In this document: in pieces, positions 1 to 5,622 of the stretch
How the letters are laid out: each line of letters opens with the position of its first letter
Numbering within the stretch: position 1 is the first letter of the stretch
Source: Planctomycetaceae bacterium
GTDB lineage: Bacteria > Planctomycetota > MHYJ01 > SBBU01
NCBI GenBank assembly: GCA_005239585.1
Contig: SBBU01000294.1
Coordinates: 1 to 6,163, forward strand
Length of the DNA stretch: 6,163 bases
Direction: 5' to 3'
Program-made: the position numbers and the translations under genes
The notes under the pieces: model-generated
The model's database searches: none
The model's input: the letters and a program-made list of their open reading frames with translations, nothing else
What the model was told of the DNA's origin: nothing

Positions 1-1
1 A

Positions 2-157
2 AACACCCTGTCAAAAGAAAGAATAAAAAGGCACTCGCTCTTTAATTATCACTTTATTGAGAAACTGATAAATGAACACCTAACCCACAAGCAAGACAAC
101 CGCCGAAAACTCTTTGCCTTGATGATGTTTCAACTATGGTTTGAAAACTATGCTTGA
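2..157 (+). CDS. asnB: Asparagine synthase (glutamine-hydrolysing), C-terminal end only
   Basis: The frame starting at base 2 is open from the window edge and gives 51 residues before a TGA at 155-157. The visible tail contains LSKERIKRHSLF, then LINEHLTHKQDNRRKLFAL and a final MMFQLWFENY. This matches the usual C-terminus of class B asparagine synthases, where a 'LSPERIRR.GLF' helix is followed by a 'DHRRQLW.LLMFELW.ER' helix. The enzyme transfers glutamine-derived ammonia to an ATP-activated aspartate, or to a related carboxylate in surface-polysaccharide clusters, where paralogues are common. The glutaminase domain and the ATP-binding motif lie outside the window, so substrate and catalytic integrity cannot be judged. 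The end falls where the family normally ends, which makes TGA a genuine stop here. The stop overlaps the TTG start of the next gene (TTGA, 154-157). Confidence 0.85.
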   Translation, partial: NTLSKERIKRHSLFNYHFIEKLINEHLTHKQDNRRKLFALMMFQLWFENYA

Positions 158-828
158 AATTCCCTGGTTTCTACGTAAAATTAAATTGTGTTATGGAGGA
201 AAATAGCGAGTATGACCGGTTCGGCCAGAACGCACTCTCGGCCAGTGTTCTTGTCCTTAATCGGTTTTATTCTGCAATAAACGTCATTTCTGCCAAGCGG
301 GCATTTGTCCTGCTTTTCAAGGACCTAGTCGAAGCTCTCGATTACCATGATGAACAGCTATTAAACTTTAAACTTCCAGATTGGATTGAGCACTCGGAGA
401 AAAGGCTTGTCGGAGTTAAGGATCATGAACAATTTGTGCGAACTCCTAGATGCGTATTCATGGTGCCACGCGTGATAAGACTTCGGAATTGTCAGGAACA
501 GCCAAAACACGATGTGAAATTCACCAAAAAAAATGTCCTTGTGAGAGATAACCACAAGTGCCAGTACTGCGGGAAAAGATCTCAGGCCTCCAAACTGACA
601 GTTGATCACATAATACCAAAATCAAGGGGCGGGAGATCAGTGTGGACAAACATTGTCTCCGCATGCCACGATTGCAATATAAAAAAGGGTGGAAAACTGC
701 CATGGGAGGTTGGGATGAAACTCTCAAGACAGCCCACAGTACCCAGGAGAAATCCGCTTATAATGGACAGGATTGACCAGTCACAATATAAAATGTGGGG
801 TCTTTTTCTATCTGAATTCAAAAGTTGA
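154..828 (+). CDS. HNH endonuclease family protein
   Basis: A 224-residue protein read from TTG at 154. The N-terminal region carries SVLVLNRFYSAINVISAKRA (about 31-50), the conserved lead-in of a widespread bacterial HNH family. The HNH/zinc-finger core follows: CQYCG (136-140), LTVDHIIPKSRGG (148-160), the W..IVSAC segment with the HNH asparagine at 166, and CHDCNIKKGG (171-180). The two CxxC pairs should bind a structural zinc, and DH plus the later N form the beta-beta-alpha metal nuclease site, so it looks intact. Members act as DNA endonucleases, but their biological role is mostly unknown, and nothing here (no methylase, no phage gene) assigns one. The start is uncertain. TTG154 overlaps the asnB stop as TTGA, exactly like the next junction, whereas ATG193 would give a 211-residue protein closer to the family's usual short N-terminus. 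Neither has a clear Shine-Dalgarno. The TGA stop at 826-828 overlaps the next start. Confidence 0.85.
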   Translation: MKFPGFYVKLNCVMEENSEYDRFGQNALSASVLVLNRFYSAINVISAKRAFVLLFKDLVEALDYHDEQLLNFKLPDWIEHSEKRLVGVKDHEQFVRTPRCVFMVPRVIRLRNCQEQPKHDVKFTKKNVLVRDNHKCQYCGKRSQASKLTVDHIIPKSRGGRSVWTNIVSACHDCNIKKGGKLPWEVGMKLSRQPTVPRRNPLIMDRIDQSQYKMWGLFLSEFKS

Positions 829-2285
829 AGTTTCTACCACCAATTCTAATTGTATTCTTTGCAGTCCCAATACAATCTATTCCTGACAATGACCTACCGT
901 TCGTCTTTCCAACACCACGTGAGGTAACATACGGTAAAGCCTTCCCTCTGAATGGCTGGAAATGGTCTGCTGATTCTTTCTCAAGTGAATTTGTCGAGAA
1001 TTTGACTAAGGTCTTGGACAAGCCCTATGAAAAAGGTCTTGAATTAACTTTAAAGATAGCTCAGAACGAACCACAGATCGGCACTCAAGGATATTTGCTA
1101 TCCATCGATGAAAAATCAGCGTCAATTTCTGCAAAGAGCGAGTCAGGTCTTTTCTATGGCCTGCAATCTCTTTCACAGCTAACTTTTGAGCATAAAGGCA
1201 AGAAATATATCCGCTCTGCAAAAATTCAAGACTGGCCAGCATTTGAGATCCGCGGTTACATCGGAGGATTGCCCAATCTGACAGAACATCTTGCACATTT
1301 CAAGATGAACATGCTACAGTTTCCCGGCGGCAGGGGTAAGTTGGAAGACAAACGCCTAGCATACTATAAAGCTCTCGTGGAAAGCTGCCGCAGGAACTTT
1401 GCAATATTTTTATCTCATGAAGGCTACATGGGAAATTTTGACGGAAAACTTGAATTCACAGATGAAGGATTTCGAAAGCTTGTGGAATATTTCAAATTCA
1501 GATTTGATCTAGGGGCACGAGCCTTCACTGTAGCCTTTGATGACATGCACATGAACAAAGCAGGAGAAGGAAAGCTGTGGGGTGAAAATCATGCCAAGGC
1601 GTGCAAGATAGTATACGATGCAATGAAAAAACTAGATCCTAAATGTCTGATATGGTTTTGTCCTGTCCCTTACGGTGGCACCCCAGATACAAAACTAGTC
1701 TTTACCAACCTAAAGGAAGGTACAGATTATCTGAATGTAATTGGACAGGTCATTCCAGAAGATGTTTTTGTATATTGGACAGGGACTGATGTTTTCTCAC
1801 CCAAAATGAACGGTGAGACTGCGGATAAATTTGCCAAACCGATCCGCCGCAAACCATTCATATGGGACAACGACTCGATAGCGTGGATAAACAGATGGGA
1901 GGCCTTGCACGGCAGATCAAAAGACCTTTATAAACATACCTCCGGCTATGTCGCCAACCTAGCACAAGGAGAAGGTCACTGCCAGTTTCTCGACAATGTA
2001 TTTCCTGTTATCATGTCCATGGCAGATTATCTCTGGAATCCAGAGGCATACGATGAATCAAAGGCGTTGGAAAAGACCTTTCGCTTTCTGGCAGGTTCCC
2101 GTTATAAGGACTTGCAAGAGGCCTGGGATTATCTCAAAAAAACAAAGGCGCATGGTATAAAAGAGAGGCCCAAAAAGCCACCTACACCCGAACAGCTCAA
2201 ACGATGGCAATCACTAATCCCTGTTATCCGCTCTCCTCTCTACAGAAAGCACCTCGAGAATTTTCTAGCTGAATTGAAAAAATAG
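825..2285 (+). CDS. Secreted GH84-like beta-N-acetylglucosaminidase (divergent)
   Basis: A 486-residue protein from TTG825, the only start that keeps the signal peptide (KFLPPILIVFFAVPIQS, 2-18), so it is probably exported. Residues about 26-135 resemble the small alpha/beta domain preceding GH20/GH84 barrels (YLLSIDEKSASISAKSESGL, then FYGLQSLSQL). The barrel follows from about 141 (EIRGYIGG). AFDDMH (237-242) supplies the adjacent Asp pair D239-D240 expected for substrate-assisted catalysis in GH84. YWTGTDVFS (317-325) and PFIWDND (344-350) match the later GH84 substrate-binding segments. The family removes N-acetylglucosamine from glycans or proteins. The canonical EGFYG..W and APKDD motifs at the start of the barrel are not recognisable, so the specificity may differ. 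The stop is TAG 2283-2285, with a mobile element starting at the very next base. The gene is the third in a TTGA-coupled cluster. Confidence 0.72.
   Translation: MKFLPPILIVFFAVPIQSIPDNDLPFVFPTPREVTYGKAFPLNGWKWSADSFSSEFVENLTKVLDKPYEKGLELTLKIAQNEPQIGTQGYLLSIDEKSASISAKSESGLFYGLQSLSQLTFEHKGKKYIRSAKIQDWPAFEIRGYIGGLPNLTEHLAHFKMNMLQFPGGRGKLEDKRLAYYKALVESCRRNFAIFLSHEGYMGNFDGKLEFTDEGFRKLVEYFKFRFDLGARAFTVAFDDMHMNKAGEGKLWGENHAKACKIVYDAMKKLDPKCLIWFCPVPYGGTPDTKLVFTNLKEGTDYLNVIGQVIPEDVFVYWTGTDVFSPKMNGETADKFAKPIRRKPFIWDNDSIAWINRWEALHGRSKDLYKHTSGYVANLAQGEGHCQFLDNVFPVIMSMADYLWNPEAYDESKALEKTFRFLAGSRYKDLQEAWDYLKKTKAHGIKERPKKPPTPEQLKRWQSLIPVIRSPLYRKHLENFLAELKK
2278..2285. repeat. Target-site duplication, left copy
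   Basis: AAAAATAG directly precedes the element and is repeated exactly at 2491-2498 directly after it. The left copy contains the TAG stop codon of the GH84-like gene, so insertion left the reading frame and stop intact. Confidence 0.75.
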
Positions 2286-2363
2286 TCCCGACTTGTCCAG
2301 CCAAAATTCCTAAAAATGTAAACACAGTCATATCAAGTACTTAAATACACTCAAATGCAATTT

Positions 2364-2375
2364 TGCCGCACTAAT
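2364..2375 (+). repeat. 12-bp direct repeat inside the element, copy 1
   Basis: TGCCGCACTAAT, repeated exactly at 2464-2475, 100 bp downstream and in the same orientation. The following bases are also similar (GTAGA against TTGGA). The second copy adjoins the right terminal inverted repeat, so this first copy may be a transposase-binding subterminal repeat or the remnant of an older internal end. Confidence 0.6.
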
Positions 2376-2463
2376 GTAGAATTGAGACATTTTTTACGTT
2401 CGTACTGTTAAAACAGCCTCCAGTTCAACGGCAGTGCAAATAAATTGTTGAAAAGATCATCTC

Positions 2464-2475
2464 TGCCGCACTAAT
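2464..2475 (+). repeat. 12-bp direct repeat inside the element, copy 2
   Basis: TGCCGCACTAAT ends one base before the right terminal inverted repeat begins at 2477, and is identical to 2364-2375. Its position makes it part of the extended right end of the element. Confidence 0.6.
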
Positions 2476-2490
2476 TTGGACAAGTCAGGA

Positions 2491-2498
2491 AAAAATAG
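2491..2498. repeat. Target-site duplication, right copy
   Basis: AAAAATAG, identical to 2278-2285. On the minus strand it reads CTATTTTT, the T-tract end of the probable terminator of the M28 peptidase gene. Confidence 0.75.
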
Positions 2499-2511
2499 TG
2501 GCAATCCACCA
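2491..2511 (-). terminator. Probable intrinsic terminator of the M28 peptidase gene
   Basis: On the minus strand TGGTGG-ATTG-CCACTA (2511 to 2496) forms a 6-bp stem with a 4-base loop and one G-U pair. Five Ts follow (2495-2491), after which the mobile element begins. It lies about 35 bases past the peptidase stop. The stem is short, so termination may be weak. Confidence 0.45.
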
Positions 2512-2546
2512 AAATCTGGGAAGAGCACTAGTGCCTTTCAGCCAGT

Positions 2547-3566
2547 CTATTTTACAAATTTTGGGATCTCATCCATATTAGCCAGTTCAACCAATATGAG
2601 AAGAACTGTCTCGGCGTGTTTTTCCATCCGGTCATACGCAACCTTATCAGAGTGGTCACTTGCTTTGTGATAATCGCCATGCATACCTGAAAAGAAGAAT
2701 ATACACGGGATCCCTTTAGCCGCGAATGACCCTTGGTCGCTTCGAGTCCAAAACTCACCCTTTGTGTGATGGACTTTAACTTTCAGGCCTGTGCGTTCTG
2801 CTGATTTGGTCACTAACTCCTTAATTTTATCACCTTCAAATGTATTTGTTCCCCAGTTGTCCAAAGGTCGGTCTGGATTGCGCCCTACCATGTCAAGGTT
2901 AACCATAGCAACATGTTTTTTAATGTCGAATAGCGGATTTTTGCAATAATGCTTGGAGCCGACGAGTCCCCTCTCTTCAGCCTCAAAAGTCATAAAAAGA
3001 ATTGAACGTTTTGTCTTGATCCCTGATTCACCAAATGCCTTCACTAGAGATGTAACCATAGAGCTACCAGACGCATTATCGTCAGCGCCATTAAAAATAC
3101 CATCCCCGCTTCCGCTCCCCTTGCTGCCAAGATGATCATGATGTCCACCGAGTACTACGATTTCATCTTTTAGCTTCACATCATAACCTTCCAACAATCC
3201 CACGCAATTTCTTTCTTTTCCTTTTCCCAGTGGTTGAAAGTAACCTTCCTTTTCATCACCATCACCTTTACCAACAGGTTTTAGCTTGGCCTCTTTGAAA
3301 TGCTTGGTTATAAACTCAGTTGCCTTTATTCCGCCAGCCGAACCAGGACTTCTACCCTCCAACTCATCACTGGCAAGATAGGAGTGGATACCTTTAATCA
3401 GATCTGGAGTAATAATATCAAGCGCCTTGGCAACCTTGCTCTCTGTTTCCTGCCCAGTTTTCTTACTCTCCTGGGATATTACTAGGCCACTGCAAAAGAT
3501 AAATAGAGCAAACAGACTTGCAAATGCTGATTTTCCCATCCCGGTCAATAGACTTTTATTTTTCAC
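2547..3566 (-). CDS. Secreted M28-family zinc aminopeptidase
   Basis: A 339-residue protein read from GTG3566, followed by a hydrophobic export signal (SAFASLFALFIFCSGLVIS, about 13-31). YLASDELEGRSPGSAGGIKA (63-82) is the typical lead-in of M28 exopeptidases. The two-metal site is complete: GGHHDHLG (H142 zinc ligand, D144), GADDNASG (bridging Asp at 162/163), EAEERG (E197 general base, E198 ligand), NLDMVGR (D225) and YHKASD (H300). It should remove N-terminal amino acids from peptides outside the cytoplasm. Frame-wise the ORF can extend two codons to TTG3572, but AGGAG lies directly against that TTG and sits 6 bases before GTG3566, so GTG is preferred. The stop is TAG. A strong terminator upstream (3619-3653) separates it from the selenoprotein gene, so it probably has its own promoter in the short gap between them. 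I could not identify one convincingly. Confidence 0.9.
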   Translation of the reverse strand: MKNKSLLTGMGKSAFASLFALFIFCSGLVISQESKKTGQETESKVAKALDIITPDLIKGIHSYLASDELEGRSPGSAGGIKATEFITKHFKEAKLKPVGKGDGDEKEGYFQPLGKGKERNCVGLLEGYDVKLKDEIVVLGGHHDHLGSKGSGSGDGIFNGADDNASGSSMVTSLVKAFGESGIKTKRSILFMTFEAEERGLVGSKHYCKNPLFDIKKHVAMVNLDMVGRNPDRPLDNWGTNTFEGDKIKELVTKSAERTGLKVKVHHTKGEFWTRSDQGSFAAKGIPCIFFFSGMHGDYHKASDHSDKVAYDRMEKHAETVLLILVELANMDEIPKFVK

Positions 3567-3572
3567 ATTCAA

Positions 3573-3577
3573 CTCCT
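3573..3577 (-). promoter_or_regulatory. Shine-Dalgarno deciding the M28 peptidase start
   Basis: AGGAG on the minus strand, followed by TTGAAT and then GTG. The 6-base spacing favours GTG3566 over TTG3572, which would touch the site. Confidence 0.6.
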
Positions 3578-3618
3578 GACAAAATTCGCACCTTGTTTCC
3601 TGCCATTGCCATAAAACT

Positions 3619-3653
3619 AAAAAACTGGGCGCAGCAAAAATTGCTCCGCCCAG
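3619..3653 (-). terminator. Strong intrinsic terminator after the selenoprotein gene
   Basis: Read on the minus strand, CTGGGCG pairs with CGCCCAG (7 bp). After a single G-G mismatch, AGCAA pairs with TTGCT (5 bp) around a 3-base T loop. The stem is followed by TTTTTT. It starts 20 bases after the TAA of the gene at 3674. The opposite strand lacks a T-tract beyond the stem, so it acts in one direction. Confidence 0.85.
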
Positions 3654-3673
3654 CCTATATATCCCCTAGTCAG

Positions 3674-4369
3674 TTATTTATTTCCAGATGGCTGCTTGCT
3701 AAAATCTGGTTTTTGCGGGTCCTTAGCGGGTTCCTTTGAATCCTGTGTCTCTGATTTCTTTTCCTCTTCGGTGCCCCATGTTATATCGACTAGCGCCATC
3801 GATACTCTTTTATCTGAAAGTTTTTCCTTGCAAACTTTGGCAATATCGCCCCAGGTTGTCCCATTATCGTCGAACTCGACGATCGCTTTCACGTTTGCCT
3901 TCTTATTTCAGCCCTTGGCATCTTTCCTATCGCGTATACCGCAGTCGACGCTCTTTACACGCTCTGCATTTTTGAGACCATCTTCAAGACGCTGAACCAG
4001 CTTCTTTAAACTTGGGCCACCTCAGCCATTCGCTCCAACTTTAAAGAAGAGCTCAAGCTTACCCGTGAGAGATATCTTTGATGCATTTATTGCTACTTTT
4101 GTCTTCTTGATTGCAATTTCAACTTCAGACAGCTTTAGGAATTTCTTATCCTTCAGTGTAAGTGTTACTTCAGAAGCCTTGACGTCACATGATTCCAAGG
4201 CTTCAATTGATTTGAGAGCCTCCTGAACATCCTTCAGCTTCTCGTCGGTTAGTTCCTCCTTGAAGTTAAGTATTACTTTATCACCTGAGGGGGCTGTACT
4301 ACCAGCCTGTGCGAACAAGCCCAGCCCGAAAACGAGCGCCATTGCCAACAGGACCCGTCTATCCTTCAT
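3674..4369 (-). CDS. Predicted secreted selenoprotein with two Sec codons and tandem ferredoxin-like (HMA-like) modules
   Basis: One frame runs from ATG4369 to TAA3674 (231 residues) if the TGA codons at 4024-4022 and 3910-3908 are read as selenocysteine (U116, U154). Residues 6-22 form a signal peptide ending AQA, so the protein is probably exported. Residues about 31-97 and 105-198 each fit beta-alpha-beta-beta-alpha-beta. In the second, U116 sits in GANGUGGPS between strand 1 and helix 1, the place of the metal-binding CxxC loop of HMA domains. C143 lies on strand 2, and U154 (DAKGUNKK) in the strand 2-3 connection. The tail (200-231) is charged and Pro/Ser-rich. GAGGAGG stands 6 bases before ATG. 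Both interruptions are TGA, each followed by a SECIS-like hairpin, while three neighbouring genes use TGA as stop. A redox or metal/metalloid-binding role is inference. The alternative is a decayed gene with two stops, but no frameshift or other stop is present. Confidence 0.78.
3866..3883 (-). promoter_or_regulatory. SECIS-like hairpin 2
   Basis: In the mRNA, AUCGUCG pairs perfectly with CGACGAU (7 bp) around AGUU. The loop contains the G and U that SelB recognises in known bacterial SECIS loops. The loop G is 33 nt after the second UGA, near the far end of the accepted spacing. A perfect 7-bp hairpin is striking inside coding sequence, where it encodes IVEFDD. Confidence 0.6.
3908..3910 (-). 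other. In-frame UGA, predicted selenocysteine codon 2 (U154)
   Basis: TGA on the minus strand between DAKG and NKKANV. Downstream the frame stays open for 77 codons to TAA at 3676-3674. A gene caller would restart at GTG3892 and report a 72-residue hypothetical protein. Confidence 0.72.
3986..4006 (-). promoter_or_regulatory. SECIS-like hairpin 1
   Basis: In the mRNA, AAGA-A-GCUG pairs with CAGC-G-UCUU around a GUU loop: 4 bp, one A-G mismatch, then 4 bp. If the closing G-C pair opens, the loop is GGUUC, close to the GGUC apical loop of the E. coli fdhF SECIS. The loop Gs lie 24-25 nt after the UGA, within the range described for bacterial SECIS elements. It should recruit SelB with Sec-tRNA. 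This is predicted by eye, without folding energies. Confidence 0.6.
4022..4024 (-). other. In-frame UGA, predicted selenocysteine codon 1 (U116)
   Basis: TGA on the minus strand between GANG and GGPS. The same frame continues without any other stop for 37 codons to the second TGA. A hairpin with loop GUU begins 16 bases downstream. A conventional gene call would end here, giving a 115-residue protein. Confidence 0.75.
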
Positions 4370-4375
4370 AAAGGG

Positions 4376-4382
4376 CCTCCTC
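4376..4382 (-). promoter_or_regulatory. Strong Shine-Dalgarno of the selenoprotein gene
   Basis: GAGGAGG on the minus strand with a 6-base spacer to ATG4369. It fixes the start and shows the gene is under selection for translation. Confidence 0.85.
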
Positions 4383-4415
4383 TTAAAAACTTGGTTAAAT
4401 CAGCTAATTTACCTC

Positions 4416-4444
4416 ATTCTAAACTTATACGACCAAAAAATCAA
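4416..4444 (-). promoter_or_regulatory. Candidate sigma70-type promoter for the selenoprotein gene
   Basis: On the minus strand TTGATT (4444-4439) is separated by exactly 17 bases from TAGAAT (4421-4416), which matches TATAAT at five of six positions. Transcription would start near 4409, giving a leader of about 40 bases. It lies in the 119-bp gap after the cyclase-like gene (4370-4488), which otherwise shows no clear terminator. The region is A+T-rich, so chance matches are possible. Confidence 0.4.
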
Positions 4445-4488
4445 AAAGTTTGTACTATTAGATACCTACCAGACAGTTTTATTCCCAA

Positions 4489-5622
4489 TTATTTCTTCTC
4501 AGAAAGATGCTCTCTCATAAGCGAGAGTATGAGAATCACTTTGGCTGTACAATAGGATTTCGAGGGTTCAAAGACACGGTCATTCCAGCCACCATCCTCT
4601 TCTTTTGTCTCCATAAAGAGCTCAAATAATTTTTTATAATGCTTGTCACGGGAATCTTTATTGGACAAGGCAGCTATCGCCAGCCCTGTATAGTAATGAC
4701 CAAAAAAGAAGTAATATGGGGCAATTCCGTATGTCCCTGCATGAGTACCACTTTGCTTGTGGCGAGCCTTGATCTCCTTCCAGTGCTCAAAAAAGGCCTG
4801 GATTGCTTTTTCCAGATCTGCCTCGTCTCCTGCCTTGTATTTTAGGAGTGTAAGCTCTGCAACAGACATCCGGGCAATAGCACCTGGGACCGCACCTGTT
4901 CCTTTTTCTGGAGGCTTGCCCTTTGCAAGTCCAGAATAGACAAAGGCCCCTGACTCTAGTTTTTGCTTTTTAAGACCATCCAGTGCCTTTTGAATGGTCT
5001 CATCATTGATCTTGAATCCTGCCTCTTTGACAGTCAAGAAATTAAGAAGGACTGGTCCAGTTAGAAAACTGCAGATTGACTCCCTGCTGGCATAGTTCCA
5101 CCCTCCATTTTTAGCTGCTGTCTTCTCTAAGATCCCTATAAGCTTTTCAATAGTTGCTGTAATCTCCTCTCGATCTTTCCTATCTTTCCCATTTTTCAGC
5201 ACATCAACAAGCAGGGCAAGCGCATAGGTTTGACCCCAGAACCGAGTATCATATTTCATTAATCCATCACCGCTCATCTCCTTGTTCTTGTCGCATGAAT
5301 TAAGCACAAACCGCAATCCCTTTTCAACTGCCTCTTTGGCCTTGTCGTCGGATGGCGCTAACTTGGTAAGCGCCATGCATACAAAACAGGTTGCAGAAAC
5401 CCTATAGCCTATGGGCTTTCCCACAACGCCCTGATATGTCCAACCTCCGTCCTTATCCTGAAGTTTTAAAATCGCCTCGATTCCCTTGCTAATATGTTCG
5501 TCAATACCCTTTGCTGAAAACTCTTGCGCACTTTCACGGCCTGTTTCCGAAAGCGAAAATTGGGGATTCGCGAGCAACACAACAATCAACATAGCAAGAA
5601 AAGTACAAAAAACTCTACTCAT
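4489..5622 (-). CDS. Exported squalene-cyclase-like / prenyltransferase-repeat protein
   Basis: A 377-residue protein with a signal peptide (about 4-25, FCTFLAMLIVVLLANP). Repeats of the alpha/alpha-toroid type follow, each marked by a QW-like turn: QDKDGGWTYQG (55-65), KNGGWNYAS (171-179) and EEDGGWNDRVFEPSKSYCTA (341-360). Internal helices include RFWGQTYALALLVDVL and YYFFFGHYYTGLAIAAL. The DxDD protonation motif of squalene-hopene cyclases is not visible, and the protein is about half to two-thirds the usual cyclase length. Together with the export signal this argues against a terpene cyclase and for a binding or scaffold role of the toroid fold; the actual role is unknown. ATG5622 overlaps the upstream stop (ATGA), and AAAGGAG lies 8 bases before it, inside the upstream gene. 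The stop is TAA. It is probably co-transcribed with the upstream cyclase-like gene. Confidence 0.85.
   Translation of the reverse strand: MSRVFCTFLAMLIVVLLANPQFSLSETGRESAQEFSAKGIDEHISKGIEAILKLQDKDGGWTYQGVVGKPIGYRVSATCFVCMALTKLAPSDDKAKEAVEKGLRFVLNSCDKNKEMSGDGLMKYDTRFWGQTYALALLVDVLKNGKDRKDREEITATIEKLIGILEKTAAKNGGWNYASRESICSFLTGPVLLNFLTVKEAGFKINDETIQKALDGLKKQKLESGAFVYSGLAKGKPPEKGTGAVPGAIARMSVAELTLLKYKAGDEADLEKAIQAFFEHWKEIKARHKQSGTHAGTYGIAPYYFFFGHYYTGLAIAALSNKDSRDKHYKKLFELFMETKEEDGGWNDRVFEPSKSYCTAKVILILSLMREHLSEKK

Larger units (their letters stand above)
2286..2490. mobile_element. MITE-like non-autonomous element, 205 bp, with TIRs and 8-bp TSD
   Basis: The left end is TCCCGACTTGTCCA (2286-2299). 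The right end is TGGACAAGTCAGGA (2477-2490), its reverse complement at 13 of 14 positions. AAAAATAG lies immediately outside on both sides (2278-2285 and 2491-2498), an exact 8-bp duplication abutting both ends. Repeats meeting this precisely make a transposition product the best reading. The interior has no credible coding frame, so the element must have been moved by a transposase encoded elsewhere. An 8-bp duplication occurs in several DDE families (for example IS4, IS256 and IS66 groups), and I cannot assign one from these ends. The insertion sits between two convergent genes and destroys neither. Confidence 0.8.

Noticed and set aside
2405..2416. Small hairpin CTGTT-AA-AACAG inside the element
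   Set aside because: Five A+T-rich pairs with a 2-base loop are too weak to support a function.
2525..2534. Perfect 10-bp palindrome GCACTAGTGC after the M28 peptidase stop
   Set aside because: It has no loop and no T-tract on either strand, so it is not a terminator. A single short palindrome could be chance, and no operator role is supported.
2476..2670. Plus-strand reading frame of 64 codons starting at the mobile element's right end
   Set aside because: It runs from the terminal repeat into the antisense of the M28 peptidase gene, with no ribosome site and no recognisable similarity.
3696..3995. Plus-strand reading frame of 99 codons
   Set aside because: It is antisense to the selenoprotein gene, has no ribosome site and has low-complexity Ser/Leu/Arg composition typical of a shadow frame.
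3674..4369. Genome-wide reassignment of TGA to an amino acid (code 4 or 25)
   Set aside because: Asparagine synthase ends at TGA at the expected family C-terminus, and the HNH and upstream cyclase-like genes also end in TGA at overlap junctions. Only this gene has internal TGAs.
3674..4369. Pseudogene with two nonsense mutations
   Set aside because: No frameshift and no TAA/TAG are present. The ribosome site and terminator are strong, both interruptions are TGA, and each is followed by a SECIS-like hairpin. Not fully excluded without homologs.
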